From contig NW_024467106.1 of assembly GCF_017591425.1 (NCBI RefSeq), forward strand, positions 21,256,501 to 21,320,500: a DNA stretch of 64,000 bases, given 5' to 3'. The translations under genes were made by a program, and so were the position numbers. Each line of letters starts with the position of its first letter. Positions within the stretch are counted from its first letter, which is position 1. Of the stretch, positions 24,415-34,431 are shown in pieces. The notes under the pieces are model-generated. The model was not told where the DNA came from. It saw only the letters and a list, made by a program, of their open reading frames with translations, and made no database searches. The DNA comes from Ochotona curzoniae (taxonomy: Eukaryota; Chordata; Mammalia; Lagomorpha; Ochotonidae).

Positions 24415-24808
24415 TCCCTCCTGTGAAATTCAAAGTGTGACTTTGTAAATGTCATTACTAGTGAGATGGAAGGCTTCAAAATGAGATTATTTTGGACACA
24501 AATGGACCTTAAATCCAATGGCAGCTATCCCTCAAAAAAGAGAAGGAAACGACACGCAGAAACCCAGGCAAGATGAGATGTGGAGATGGAAGAAGAGAGC
24601 AGAACCAAGAAATGCCAAAAGATAGCTGCCAGAGCCAAGACCCAAGAGGAAAGCATGGATCCTGTCCTCCTCTAGGACATCAGAACACCAAGTCCTGCAA
24701 ACACCCTGATTTGGACATCTGGTCTCCAGCATCCTAGAGAATGCATCTCTCGTCTTTTAAGAACCATAGAGAATGATGCTTTGTCACAACAGTCCTAAAA
24801 AACTAACA
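24415..24808 (+). mobile_element. MLT1-like LTR (ERVL-MaLR), solo relic
   Basis: The block order is that of MaLR LTRs. It reads AAAGTGTGACTTTGTAAATG, TCATTACTAGTGAGATGGAA, GACCTTAAATCCAATGGCAG, a GAGAAGGAAACGACACGCAG block, GGAAAGCATGGATCCTGTCC and CACCCTGATTTGGACATCTG, then GTCTCCAGCATCCTAGAGAA, TCTCTCGTCTTTTAAG, GCTTTGTCACAACAGTCCTA and AAAAACTAAC. These correspond to the consensus phrases 'tgtgacctgtatttggaaatagggtc', 'cctaatccaatatgactgg', 'cttgattttggacttctggcctccag' and 'ttgttacggcagcccta'. No internal viral sequence adjoins it. Confidence 0.75.
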
Positions 24809-25519
24809 CTCAAATCATCCTTTGCTGTGTCAAATGTACAAACCCAGATCAGTGTGCCATTCAAAATTACTTTTAACTTCATTTCATGCTTGCAGGAAAA
24901 TACATGCCCTTTCTAGGTCATTGTCAAGAGGCTCAGGTTTAATAGAGAAGATAGAGATGAAACAAAAAAGTATCCATAGCCCAGTGTCACCTGTAAGAAA
25001 ATCTTACCTTAACGAGTTAATTGCTAAACAACATAGAATATGGTGAGTTGGATTCCAGCCCTGTTTCATAAAGCAATCGAATGAAACTCAGAGTGAACTA
25101 TCTAGGATAAAATTCCATGATCATAGATCCTGCAGAATCCGGTAGATGGTATTTTGCCTCCTCCTCTATGATTTGCAGTTTTGTGCCACCCATGGACCTG
25201 CTGCACCAGTTCTCTGAGACCCTTTCCATTCACTCTGCATTTCTCTCTGCTCCCTCGTTCTCCTGTAGCCTTTGCCTATGTGACCGAGTCTTCAGCCAAT
25301 CTTTCCCCCAGCATCATGGCAGTGGAGACCCCAGACTCTCCCAAAATAGCTTGGTTTAATTCAGAGACAGGGTCTGACTTTGGACTTCACACATGTTCAG
25401 CACTGACTCCATGCAAAGGGTTGTGTCAGGCACTCCCTTGAAAAAAGAAGATATATCTCATCCAAGTCCTAAGGCATTCAGTTTCCCCATTTATAAAATG
25501 AAGATGAAGTTGGACTGAG
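24809..25519. other. Non-coding stretch; possible MIR scrap at the end
   Basis: Nothing is recognised until about 25478. There, TCAGTTTCCCCATTTATAAA followed by ATGAAGATGAAGTTGGACT resembles a MIR 3' segment on the plus strand. Confidence 0.4.
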
Positions 25520-25600
25520 TTCAAGTCCTGATTTTGCTACTTATCATTGAGGTTACTTTCCCCCAAGTTCCTCATAGCCTGCATGGGGTCTGCTCAGCCG
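25520..25600 (+). repeat. MIR fragment (5' part)
   Basis: GAGTTCAAGTCCTGATTTTG, CTACTTATCATTGAGGTTAC and TTTCCCCCAAGTTCC correspond to 'ggttcgaatcctggctctgccacttactagctgtgtgac'. Short and diverged. Confidence 0.4.
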
Positions 25601-25724
25601 TATGAGGCTGTATGTTGTCAGTTCACAGCTGAAAACCAAGCAGAGGTTAGTGGTTACTCTTCAACAAAACTGATTATATTTGATGTGGACTATTTCTTCA
25701 GCTGCCAAAATATTTGGAACAGCC

Positions 25725-25980
25725 CAGCATAGTACCTAAAAGTGTGGCTCTGGAGCCAGACAGCTTGGGTTGAATCCCAGCTCTGTTTCTCATTAGCAGT
25801 GTGGTCTTGGGCAAGTAACCTAATCTCCACGTTCCTTGGTTTCCTCATCTGTAAAGTTGGTCCAGCCTCTTGGGGCTGTTGTGAGGACTACATTGAGTCA
25901 GCATGCATAAAATGCAAAAAAAAAAAAAATAGGACCTGGTGGTGGGGAATAGTGAACAAATATGGGCTTCATAACATAGA
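25725..25980 (+). repeat. MIR, near full length
   Basis: Contains TGTGGCTCTGGAGCCAGACA, GCTTGGGTTGAATCCCAGCT, CTGTTTCTCATTAGCAGTGT, GGTCTTGGGCAAGTAACCTA, GTTTCCTCATCTGTAAAGTT, GGGGCTGTTGTGAGGACTAC and ATTGAGTCAGCATGCATAAA, then a 14-A run at about 25917-25930 and AGGACCTGGTGGTGGGGAAT. This is the complete MIR order, with a poly(A) tract expanded inside the 3' part. It is the best-preserved MIR of the window. Confidence 0.92.
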
Positions 25981-26114
25981 ACATTTTTTTAAAAATTGTT
26001 TTTGCATTCTGAGGACTTTGCAGCTACAGAAAACAATGCAGGTCAAGTCTCAGCACTCTTATGTTGCTGTCACCTTAGGCTGGACAGAATAACCTGGAAG
26101 ACTTCTTCATTAAG

Positions 26115-26235
26115 ACCGAACATGGAAGGGTTGCTTGTTCCTGCCTTGTATCTCTGCCACAATGGGCTGTGTGCTTTGGGGCAAGTCATTTCTGTTTTGT
26201 ATGATCCGATTTACTAATCTGTAACTTATATATAT
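26115..26235 (+). repeat. MIR fragment
   Basis: GCCTTGTATCTCTGCCACAA, TGGGCTGTGTGCTTTGGGGC, AAGTCATTTCTGTTTTGTAT and CGATTTACTAATCTGTAAC match 'ggctctgccacttactagctgtgtgaccttgggcaagtcacttaacc...tcatctgtaaaatg'. Confidence 0.65.
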
Positions 26236-26289
26236 AGGTGCATATGTGACCAAAATAGTGGGAGGGTCGGGATGTATGGACCAGAAAGT

Positions 26290-26331
26290 GTGTGCTCTCT
26301 CTCGCGCGCGCTCTCTCGCTCTCTCCCCCTC
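26290..26331 (+). repeat. (CT)n/(CG)n microsatellite
   Basis: TGTGTGCTCTCTCTCGCGCG followed by CGCTCTCTCGCTCTCTCCCC. The CGCGCGCGC core at 26303-26311 is unusual in otherwise CpG-poor sequence. It abuts the 3' end of the following minus-strand CSINE. Confidence 0.93.
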
Positions 26332-26594
26332 CTTTTTTATTGCAAAGACAGAGTTACAGAAGAAAAAGCGGTGGGCGGGGGGGGAAGACTTTCCATCCAC
26401 TGGTTCATGCCTCAAAAGGCTGGAACTGAGCCAATTCAAAGGCAAGAGCCAGGAGCTTCTCCCAAGTCTCCCACATGAGTGTAGTGACCCAAGGATTTAA
26501 GCCATCTTCTGCTGCTGGAAGCACGAATTCAGGCCCATATAAGATGCTGGCATTGCAGATAGAAGCTTGGCTGATATGCCACAGTGCCAGCCCA
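26332..26594 (-). repeat. CSINE, diverged copy
   Basis: Antisense order: GCAAAGACAGAGTTACAGAA, CTTTCCATCCACTGGTTCAT, GCAAGAGCCAGGAGCTTCTC, CCAAGTCTCCCACATGAGTG, GATTTAAGCCATCTTCTGCT, AGGCCCATATAAGATGCTGG and CCACAGTGCCAGCCC. The element's 5' end is at the right. Confidence 0.88.
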
Positions 26595-28129
26595 CAGGCT
26601 GTGTTCTTACTCTCAGCATGTTGAGGTCATGTCTGCTGTGCAGCCAAAACTACTGGTCCCAAATATCAGCAGAGCTGCTTCACCATATAGCCTTGGATAT
26701 TTGGCAAGGACAGTGTAGGGACTGTCTAGCTCTAGCCAACGTTGGGGCAAGGACCAGATAGCAGGCTTTGGAGTCAAGCCAGGCAGAGAGACAAGAGCTG
26801 CCCAGGTCTGTGGGACAAGACAAGCTACTCAGAGAGCCAGGGTTCGTATCAAGAGTGCATAAGGGAGATGGGAGGTGGGTCCCTACCCAGGTCACGCTCT
26901 GGTCAGCAACAGAGCAGTAACTCAGTGTCAAATCAGAGCAGGTGCTAGTGTTGAGATCATGGGACTACACAGGCTTGCCACTTGTACTCATGCATGGTGC
27001 CCACCTGGTGTCCATGCAATGCTGGAACTGAGAAACGTGGGGTACCATCCGTCAAATGTCTTCTGCCACTGCGTGTGCAACATTCTGCCTCCTAAATTCT
27101 GTTGCTTTATTTTGTCAAACAACAAGGATAGATCAGTCTCTACATACCCGCTAGCTGTGGAATTCTGCCACTTCAGTTTTAATGTTACACCTTCATCTCC
27201 AGGCTGAGAGTAAGTCCACACAGAGCAGAAATTTCCTATGCTTTTCTTGATCAATGGGAAAGTTGGCTCTCAATGGTGGTCCGTAACTGTCAAGAATACA
27301 TCTTCCTCTGGTCTGCTTCTTTATAAAGGAACCTTATAGGACAGTTAGCATTGGATTGAAAGAACACATGGTTTGGAAGAGGAAAGCATGGTTTGAGACG
27401 TTTCCTGGTTTTACTCTAGGTTTTCTGTGTTTGCCTTTGAACACTCCCGTGCTCTCCACCCACGAGGCCCTCAAACATCAACATAGGCATCACTTCCTAC
27501 CTTTGGTTCCTGATGCAGTCTTGATCTTCTCCTATTGTTCTGGATTAAAGGACTCATTTAGGCAGACATCCCAGCAGCAGCTTTAATCCCGGGCACTTGG
27601 TTCATTACTAGCCAGCGGACTGCTCTGCACAGGAGGTATTGATGCCAAGTTCTCTGTTTTTCTCCTCTCACTCCATCTCCTTCTCAGGAAAGGACTTTAT
27701 CAGTAGTTGCTTCTCTAACCCAGGAATGATACTACATTGCCTTGCAAATGTGGAGGAGGACGCTTTTCTGATGGGAAACAGCTGCCTGGACATTTGCTGT
27801 TTGAGCACAGGCTCTGAACACCAAAGAGGACAACTGAATGGCCTGGGCATTACTGTTGGCCCACTTGGTGCCTGGAAGGAAGCAGCCTGATCCACGACTG
27901 CCATTCTTGCCTTTAGAAGAGGCCTGCTTCAGCATTGGCCAGCTCTTTGCCTCCAAGAGGTCAGGATGTGGTTCCTGTTAATACAATGGGGAATTTAAAA
28001 CACACGATGTGGCATGCAGTCCCAATTCAGCTCAGACTGTGAGTGCTGTGATGTACAGGGTAGGGAAGGAGATTGGCCGGGGGGAGGGGAAGAAGGGGGA
28101 GGCAGGACTGTAATTTGTGGGGAGGAATG
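26595..28129. other. Non-coding stretch, nothing recognised
   Basis: Slightly GC-richer than average. Open frames up to 110 codons (26875-27207) overlap each other on both strands and show no recognisable domain. No repeat family is recognised. Confidence 0.4.
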
Positions 28130-28465
28130 GCAGATGCGATTGATTCATTTTGGATTTATCTGCCCATCTGGACTTTCAAAAGAAAAGAAAGTGGTGTGGT
28201 AACAATTTCATAGCAAAGGCCACAGGCTGGTTAATCTTGAGGGATTTTTTTTTTTAGTTAACTTCTGAAAACGTCGATTTGGCCTATTGATTTCATATTA
28301 ATTGGCCCTGACTAACTGGCGCATGGCCAGAGAGATCCCAGCACGTTGCACTCTGCTGTTGTCAATCTGCCCTTTTAATGGTGCTCTCTGGGGTGCAGTA
28401 TGGTTGGGTGGTTTCTGCCAGGGCACGTGGGCCCTTTGATAGGAAGTGCGTTTGCCAAACTTGGG
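28130..28465. other. Candidate conserved non-coding element (inference)
   Basis: This block has no repeat signature and an even, high-complexity composition. It carries homeodomain-type sites (CATATTAATTGGCC), TTGATTCATTTTGGATTTAT, a CpG-containing GAAAACGTCGATTTGG and a CACGTG E-box at 28425-28430. That texture is typical of conserved enhancers, but conservation cannot be assessed here. Confidence 0.25.
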
Positions 28466-28574
28466 GGTTCTGAAATGGAAGGAAAGCTGAGGGAGAAAAA
28501 TTAACCCTCCTCATGCAATGTTAGCTGTTCTGGAAGCTGAGCCTATTTCATTTGGGACCTGGGCCAGGCTGCTG

Positions 28575-28830
28575 AGCTCCAAAAAGAGGTAGAGAGGGGT
28601 GGGGGTGGGAGAAAAAGAGAAAGAAGGAGCCTGAGGAAGAGCAGGGGAAGCAATGTAAAGAGAAATAAAGCATGGAGACACACACAGAGACAGAGACAGA
28701 AGCTTCTGGAGACAGGCATAAACAAGGCCATAAACAGAAGCATAGAGAGAGAGAGAAAGAGCAGAAAGAGAAAGACAAAGAGACTTATAAAGGCAGAGAG
28801 AAAGAAAGGAAGGAAAACTGAGAGACAGCA
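28575..28830 (+). repeat. Purine-rich low-complexity tract
   Basis: Long GA-rich sequence such as GAAAAAGAGAAAGAAGGAGC, ATAGAGAGAGAGAGAAAGAG and AAAGAAAGGAAGG. On the minus strand it yields Ser/Leu-rich open frames of 76, 111 and 163 codons that are compositional artefacts. Confidence 0.85.
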
Positions 28831-28839
28831 ATGCGTATT

Positions 28840-30370
28840 CCAACACAGAGACAGGAGTTGATGGGTGAGATGTGCAGCTACCAGGAGAAAATGCACTGGA
28901 ATGTTAGCCAGTGGCTGAGCTGCAGAGATGGGAAGGAGAGACTGAAAGCAAGTGATGTCAGCAGAGGGTGAAGGAGGCTTCTGAGTGAAATTGCTAAGGC
29001 CCTCCAAGCAGCCACCCTTCGGGCTGCTGACCATAGCCCAATGTGGCTCCTGCTGACTGCTCCCTGAGGAGAGGTTTGGGACCTCATCCTGCAGGCCTCA
29101 GAACCCAGGCACAGCCCCTGCGCGGTTGCGATCCCAGGGCCGGCAGAACCAGTTGGTGTGTGATGGGACAACAATGACTGAATCATGAAGGGCTGAAAAC
29201 AAAACAGGAGAACAAAAGCAGGGAGGAGAAGGCCCACAGGAATAGTTTGGAATCCCAGCTTGCTACGTGCAGTTGCTAAGCAGTCTCTGGCTGTCTTTGC
29301 CTCTCTGGCCTTTAGTAACAGAAGGACTATGAGAAAAGCAGGTGTTGGGAGATCTACTGTGTGGCTGCTGGGTTCTTAGGAGCAGGGGGCTGTTCTTCTT
29401 GGGAGGCCCAGAGGAAGGCAGCTATGCAGAGAAACAAAAGACGCAGAGTTCAACTTCTGGGCTGTGGAAGCTCCAATCCCTTGCAGCTACTCACTGCACA
29501 ACAGGAAAAATTGGTGACCCTTTAACTTCTCAGGGGTAGACTGGCACCTGAGTTAGGAAACTGGGTGGCTGGGGCTTGTCCATGTACATTACTGCATGGG
29601 TCAATGAAACTCCTTCTGCCCCTCAGCTACAGCGGCTCTAGCTCTGATTCTTGCATGCCAGACAATGCTGCTCCCATTCCCATCCCTGTGCCTCCAGCCT
29701 GAACTCTTTTCGAGATGCAAATCAAACTATGTCACCAAGGGCAGACGTTACAACATGCACTGGTCCTTGGGCTGATATCCCACCAGAGAAGGTGCTTGGT
29801 GTGCGGTTACTGAATAAACACAAATTTTGGTGATTCCAGAATCCAGCGTCTGAGCCAGTCCCCCCCTGCCCATCCCTCATGCCCTCCAACCCCCATTGCA
29901 AATAATGGAACTCAAACGGAAGGAGATACTAACATGAGTTTCCAATTGTGTCCATTCCATACTAGCAAATGTTTCAGCCATTATCCAACATTTAAAACTA
30001 AATTTAGGTCCATTCCCAGATCCCCAACCTTGATTTGTTTGTTGCTTAGTGGAGATGTGCCCTGGTGGAATTCAGACTTTGTCAGAGATGCCTGAAGGCT
30101 GTGATGGAGCACCCAGCCCCAACTTGCAAGATTTTCATTAATTAGGTACACTACCAAGTAGCATTGTTTTGAGGCTAGCAATAAATTTACTAGCTAGTTG
30201 GAACAAAAACAAAACAAAACAAAACAATACAAAAAATCAAAGTATTAGAAAAAAAGTTAGTTCACAGAAGGATAATTAGCTGAAAGAACAGGATCCAGGC
30301 TTGCTGAGGGTTAAGGTTGCAAGAACCTGAGGAGAGAACCAGCCCTTGCTGTTATCCACAATGAGCTCAG
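28840..30370. other. Non-coding stretch, nothing recognised
   Basis: Mixed composition with a slightly GC-rich, CpG-containing patch at 29115-29145 (CCTGCGCGGTTGCG). It ends with an (AAAAC)n-like run at 30208-30230. No gene or repeat family is recognised. Confidence 0.4.
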
Positions 30371-30385
30371 AACTGTGGGAATGAG

Positions 30386-30721
30386 GGCCCGGCAGTGTGG
30401 CCTAGCAGCTAAAGTCCTCACCTTGAACACGCCAGGATCCCATATGGGTGCCGGTTCTAGTCCCGGCAGCTCCACTTTCCATCCAGCTCCCTACTTGTGG
30501 CTTGGGAAAGCAGTTGAGGACGGCCCAAAGCTTTGGGTCCCTGCACCCGCGTGGGATACCCAGAAGAGGTTCCTGGCTCCTGGCTCCGGATCGGCATAGC
30601 ATCGGCTGTTGTGCTCTTGTGCTCACTTGGGGAGTGAATCATCGGATGGAAGACCTTCCTCTCTGTCTCTCCTCCTCTCTGTATATCTGACTTTCCAATA
30701 AATAAATAAATCTTTAAAATA
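30386..30721 (+). mobile_element. CSINE, near-intact young copy with target-site duplication
   Basis: Starts GGCCCGGCAGTGTGGCC. A-box-like TGGCCTAGCAGC is at 30398-30409 and B-box-like GGTTCTAGTCC at 30453-30463. The body has TCCAGCTCCCTACTTGTGGC, CAGTTGAGGACGGCCCAAAG and CCTGCACCCGCGTGGG; the tail is AATAAATAAATAAATCTTT. It is flanked by 15 bp direct repeats, AACTGTGGGAATGAG (30371-30385) and AACTGCAGGAATGAG (30722-30736), with two mismatches, as expected for LINE-driven insertion. This is one of the least diverged copies in the window. The open frames across it are translations of the SINE. Confidence 0.96.
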
Positions 30722-30877
30722 AACTGCAGGAATGAGTCAAAGTAATTTATACTTAATTGCATCAAATTGACCAGGAAAGGAGAGAAGCTCTTGATCAAAA
30801 ATCTTCCCAGGGTAAAAAAAAAAAAAAAATAGAAGTTAAAAATATCCATATACATTTGTGATATACAAAATATACTA

Positions 30878-30936
30878 ACATTTCAATATATGTAGACAGT
30901 GTCCATGTATGTACATTTCAATATATGTAGACAGTG
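30878..30936 (+). repeat. 35 bp-period direct duplication, about 1.7 copies
   Basis: ACATTTCAATATATGTAGAC plus AGTG occurs at 30878-30901 and again at 30913-30936, separated by TCCATGTATGT. It is a small local tandem duplication. Confidence 0.9.
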
Positions 30937-32350
30937 GACCTGGATCAGATTATGATAGTTAAGCAGACTCCCACAAAGACAGTATAAGATGCAGAAGTAG
31001 CTGCTCCTGGGAGGACAGTATGACGGAGGCTGTGACAGAGGGTCAGGGGTGCTGCAGAAGCAGTATTACCCATGCAGGGAATTCCATGAATCTGCCTGTG
31101 TCATGAGGGAAGCGATGAGAATCCTGGTTTGTAGATCATTGTGTAGTAGCATGAATGGGCGTTTGCCTCTTTCTGGACAGAAGGAGGGGAGCATTAGTGC
31201 ACCTCAGTGTCTTGGGAGAGAAAAAGATAGATGACCACAGGACTTGGTATGTGGGAAAGCACAGAGCAGGGAAGCAAAGGAATGGGTATTGATGATCACC
31301 TGAGCCTGGATAGCAATGACAAGTGAGGACAAGAGTGTCCTTGCAGAGGGCCAGTCTCTGGCCCCAAGACAGAAGAACACAGGACATGAGAGAGGCCCAG
31401 ATTCTTCACTGAGGTAGGCCAACATTCTTCCTACAGCAAACTTAGGAGAATATCTGAAGGTGCATTTTAAAAATGGCAGTTGTAGCCACTGAGCCAAAAA
31501 AATTTGCGCTTTGGCAACAATTAGAATATTCCCATGGCTGAGATGCTAGGCCCTTTGTTGTCCCAGCAAACCCTCACTGCCTACCAGGACTTTTGCCCCA
31601 GCTCTTGCCCACAATGGAATAGACTGTGAATGCATTGAAATTCCATTGTGCTTGCTATTCACCATATTCCAAAGGCTTAGATTTTTTTTTTTTTTAAGAA
31701 AACAACCTTTTTTTGTTTGTTTGAAAACACAGATACCACACCCGGTTACAAGCATCCAGTTTGAAACTTGGCAGATCTTCAGGCTGAACACCTGGACCAT
31801 GCTGGCTGCTGTCGATGGCTCAGGGAATGTGCATCTATTTCGGTCCAGCCCACACAATAATTAAAAGGACAATTTGCTTCTACATAAAGAATCACTGAAT
31901 GTAGCCTCAAACCACATAAAAAAGCTCTTCCTGCACTCGCTGTAGCTGAGCTCTTTCTGGCTGGCCATGGTCTGCTCTGAGAGTGGGAGCTGCTTTTGTG
32001 TCAGTTCCTTCACTAACTTCCAGAGACAGAGAGATGGAAGGGGGATTCTACGTCCTACCTCTGACCTTGTCCCATCATCCCTGTGGTTGCCATTCTGTAC
32101 TGGAGCTTTCTCATCTGCAAGCTGAAAGTATGAGCCCTAACTCTTTCCTGCAAAGCTGTGGTGCAGATCTAAGTAAAGATGTGTGCGCAACTTCACTTCA
32201 AATGATGCAAGCATTCTATGCAATTAAAAGGTCTTTGGTGACCCCTCGACATCAGGCACAAAAATTTCTCTGCAAGTACAGACCAAGGGTAGATACAGGA
32301 GGAGAGGAAAAATTCAAGACACCTTAAAAGGAGGGCAAAAGAGAACATCA
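30937..32350. other. Non-coding stretch, nothing recognised
   Basis: Contains a T-run at 31681-31695. Open frames (up to 114 codons, 31983-32327) show no recognisable domain. Confidence 0.45.
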
Positions 32351-32359
32351 TTCGTAAAT

Positions 32360-32520
32360 CTTCTTTCTTCCTCTCTCCTCCCCTCCGCTCCCCTCCCCTC
32401 TCCTCTCTTCCTCTCTCCTCCCATTCTCTCCCCCTCCTCTCTCTTCCTCTCCCCATCCTCTCCTCTCCTCCTTTTCCCTTCCCTTCCCCTTCTCTTTCCT
32501 CTCCTCTTCTCCCCCCTCCC
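32360..32520 (+). repeat. Polypyrimidine (CT-rich) tract, about 160 bp
   Basis: Almost pure C and T (CTTCCTCTCTCCTCCCCTCC and similar) with only three or four purine interruptions. On the minus strand it reads as Arg/Glu/Gly repeats in spurious open frames. Mirror symmetry and length make triplex (H-DNA) formation plausible. Confidence 0.95.
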
Positions 32521-33040
32521 TGCCATTTCCCTGCTCTCCTCTATTGGATGTTTACTCATTTCTTTATCTCAGTTTTTCATGAAGTACTCCTCGTTGGCCA
32601 CCTTGTACTTGATTTATGCTTTCAAAGATCTGTGTTTTCCCCCTCAATTGAGGGGACAAGGATAGAGAGATGAGGACAGTGCTCTGGTGGAACCAAGCAC
32701 ACAATATTCTAGAACAAAGTTCACTCTCGATAGGGAGATCAAAGAAGTTGCTGGTTCTTAAATAAAAACAAACTGAAACACACCATACTTCCCACTAATA
32801 AGCAGAGTTTGTAGAACATTTGTGGGCCCAGACAGCTCTATCCTCCACTTTAATCCATGTAGTTCCAGGAAGTAGATTCAGAGGCACATTTCTGATGCCA
32901 TCCTATTCCACTGGGCATAAAGGCAGGGCAAAATAACCTAGAATTGTGCTGCAGATGTTTTACCAGATGGTAGCAAAAAGTGAGACCTTGAAAAAGCTTT
33001 GCTATTTGTGACTGCTTCTTTTTAAAAAGCTTGAAGACAG
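32521..33040. other. Non-coding stretch with a 16 bp perfect palindrome
   Basis: CCCCTCAATTGAGGGG at 32640-32655 is perfectly self-complementary. Nothing else is recognised. Confidence 0.5.
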
Positions 33041-33043
33041 AAC

Positions 33044-33371
33044 TGGAGCTGGCATGGTGACATACAGGCAAACCCTCTGCCTGTAAGTGCCAGCATCCCA
33101 TAAGCTTGGCAGTTTGTGTCCTCGCTTCACCGCTTCTGATGTAGTTCCTGCTTATGGCCCAGGACAGCATTAGAAGATGACTTGAGTCCTTGAACTCCTG
33201 AACCCATGTGATAACCTGGAAGAAGCTCCTGGCTTTGGATTGGTCTGTTTCTAGCCATCATGACCATTTAGGGAGTGAATCAGCAAATGGAAGATCTCTC
33301 TCTCTCTCTGTGTTTCTCCTCTCTGAAAAACCTTCCTTTCAAATTAAAATAAATACATCTTTAAAAAAAAG
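33044..33371 (+). repeat. CSINE copy
   Basis: Sense order: GGAGCTGGCATGGTGACATA, CCCTCTGCCTGTAAGTGCCA, GCATCCCATAAGCTTGGCAG, CCTGGAAGAAGCTCCTGGCT, GGGAGTGAATCAGCAAATGG, AAGATCTCTCTCTCTCTCTG and an AAAATAAATACATCTTTAAA tail. Confidence 0.92.
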
Positions 33372-33818
33372 ATAAAACAAATGTCCCTGGTTGTTTTCTA
33401 ACTGGCGTATAGTGGCGTTGAGGCCCCTGGGGATGCCCTTAACTGTTGAGCACACTGGCCATAAAGGAGGCCCTCTCACACAGTTCCCAGAAGCAATGAC
33501 AGTATTCGACTTTTCCAGCACAGTTTTAGTCATGGAGTGTAAACTAGAGTCATTTTAATAGTACATCCTTCAGTGGCTTTTGCACTGAAAAATATGAGAC
33601 CTGCTGAGTGTGTGTGAGTGTGCACATGCGTGTGTGTATGTTGTTTTGTAACCTCCCTCAGACTTGCATAATGGACATAATGGAGCCTCCTTCAGAGAGC
33701 ACCTTGACATGAATGATGCGACCATGTGATGGCCACCCAGTGCCAGCATGGAGAGTGGCTGTCTTCACACCACAGTGGGCCTTCTTCCTAGATCTGGTTC
33801 TTCTGCACTAGATGGGGG
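33372..33818. other. Non-coding stretch, nothing recognised
   Basis: A short TGTG-rich patch lies near 33607-33640 (GTGTGTGTGAGTGTGC). No gene or repeat family is recognised. Confidence 0.45.
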
Positions 33819-33819
33819 T

Positions 33820-34322
33820 TGTTACCAGAAATGCCAGATGGGTTAGTATAGAAATAAAAAGCCAAGAAACTGTTGCAAATAGAAAAGTTTATTTGTGAAG
33901 GGACCAGGTGCACAGGGAAGGGAGAGGGAAGGGGAAAGCACCTCCGGAGAGAAAGCCAGGAGGTGGGGAGCTTCTCGAAAGGGGAGGGAGAGACACCAAA
34001 GGTTTGAGAAGAGTCTTGGGATTTTAAACATTCCCTGATCTCTCCCTGTCGGGCGGGAACCTACAGGTAAGATGTTCCCCATTGGTGTTCTCTTAATCAG
34101 TTAGGGGATGGATAGGCAGTGCTGGTGCTGCCCACCTGAAGCGGTAGCCAAGACCTCAGCAGGCCTGGATGGTCTCAGGATACTGGTGACTGTCAAGTCA
34201 CGTGACAACCTTCTTTATCAGTAGCCATCTGACAAGTCTCTGCTTGAGGAACATCTCACTGCTGCTGGCATGTGGTTGACTCCCACCTGTTTGTGACCTG
34301 TTTTTAGGTGGGTCGTGACACC
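33820..34322 (-). mobile_element. Probable retroviral-type LTR, ERV class not determined
   Basis: Read on the minus strand, the block begins TGTCACGACCCACC and has a G/C-rich middle with TCTCCGGAGGTGC. Near the far end it carries CACAAATAAACTTTTCTATT followed by TGCAACAGTTTCTTGGC, a polyadenylation-signal layout typical of LTR R/U5 regions. It closes with TTTCTGGTAACA, giving TG...CA ends. No clear 4-6 bp target duplication is visible and no gag, pol or env sequence adjoins it, so it would be a solo LTR. Confidence 0.5.
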
Positions 34323-34431
34323 AGGACATAGGAAGGCTGAAAACCTAGCAAACTCCAGTGTTGCATTGGAAGGATGTTTACTGTCAACAGATAACTAATA
34401 AGGCAGCAGCTTGGGGCTCTCAGAAGAGACT

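Noticed and set aside
28543..29034. 163-codon minus-strand open frame, Leu/Ser-rich, looking like a membrane protein
   Set aside because: Most of its hydrophobic stretch is the complement of a GA-rich low-complexity tract (28575-28830).
29115..29145. CpG-containing patch considered as a CpG island or promoter
   Set aside because: It is only about 30 bp long with a handful of CpGs, far below island size.
30398..30463. A and B boxes suggesting a tRNA gene
   Set aside because: They belong to the tRNA-derived head of the CSINE; no cloverleaf acceptor stem or anticodon arm is intact.
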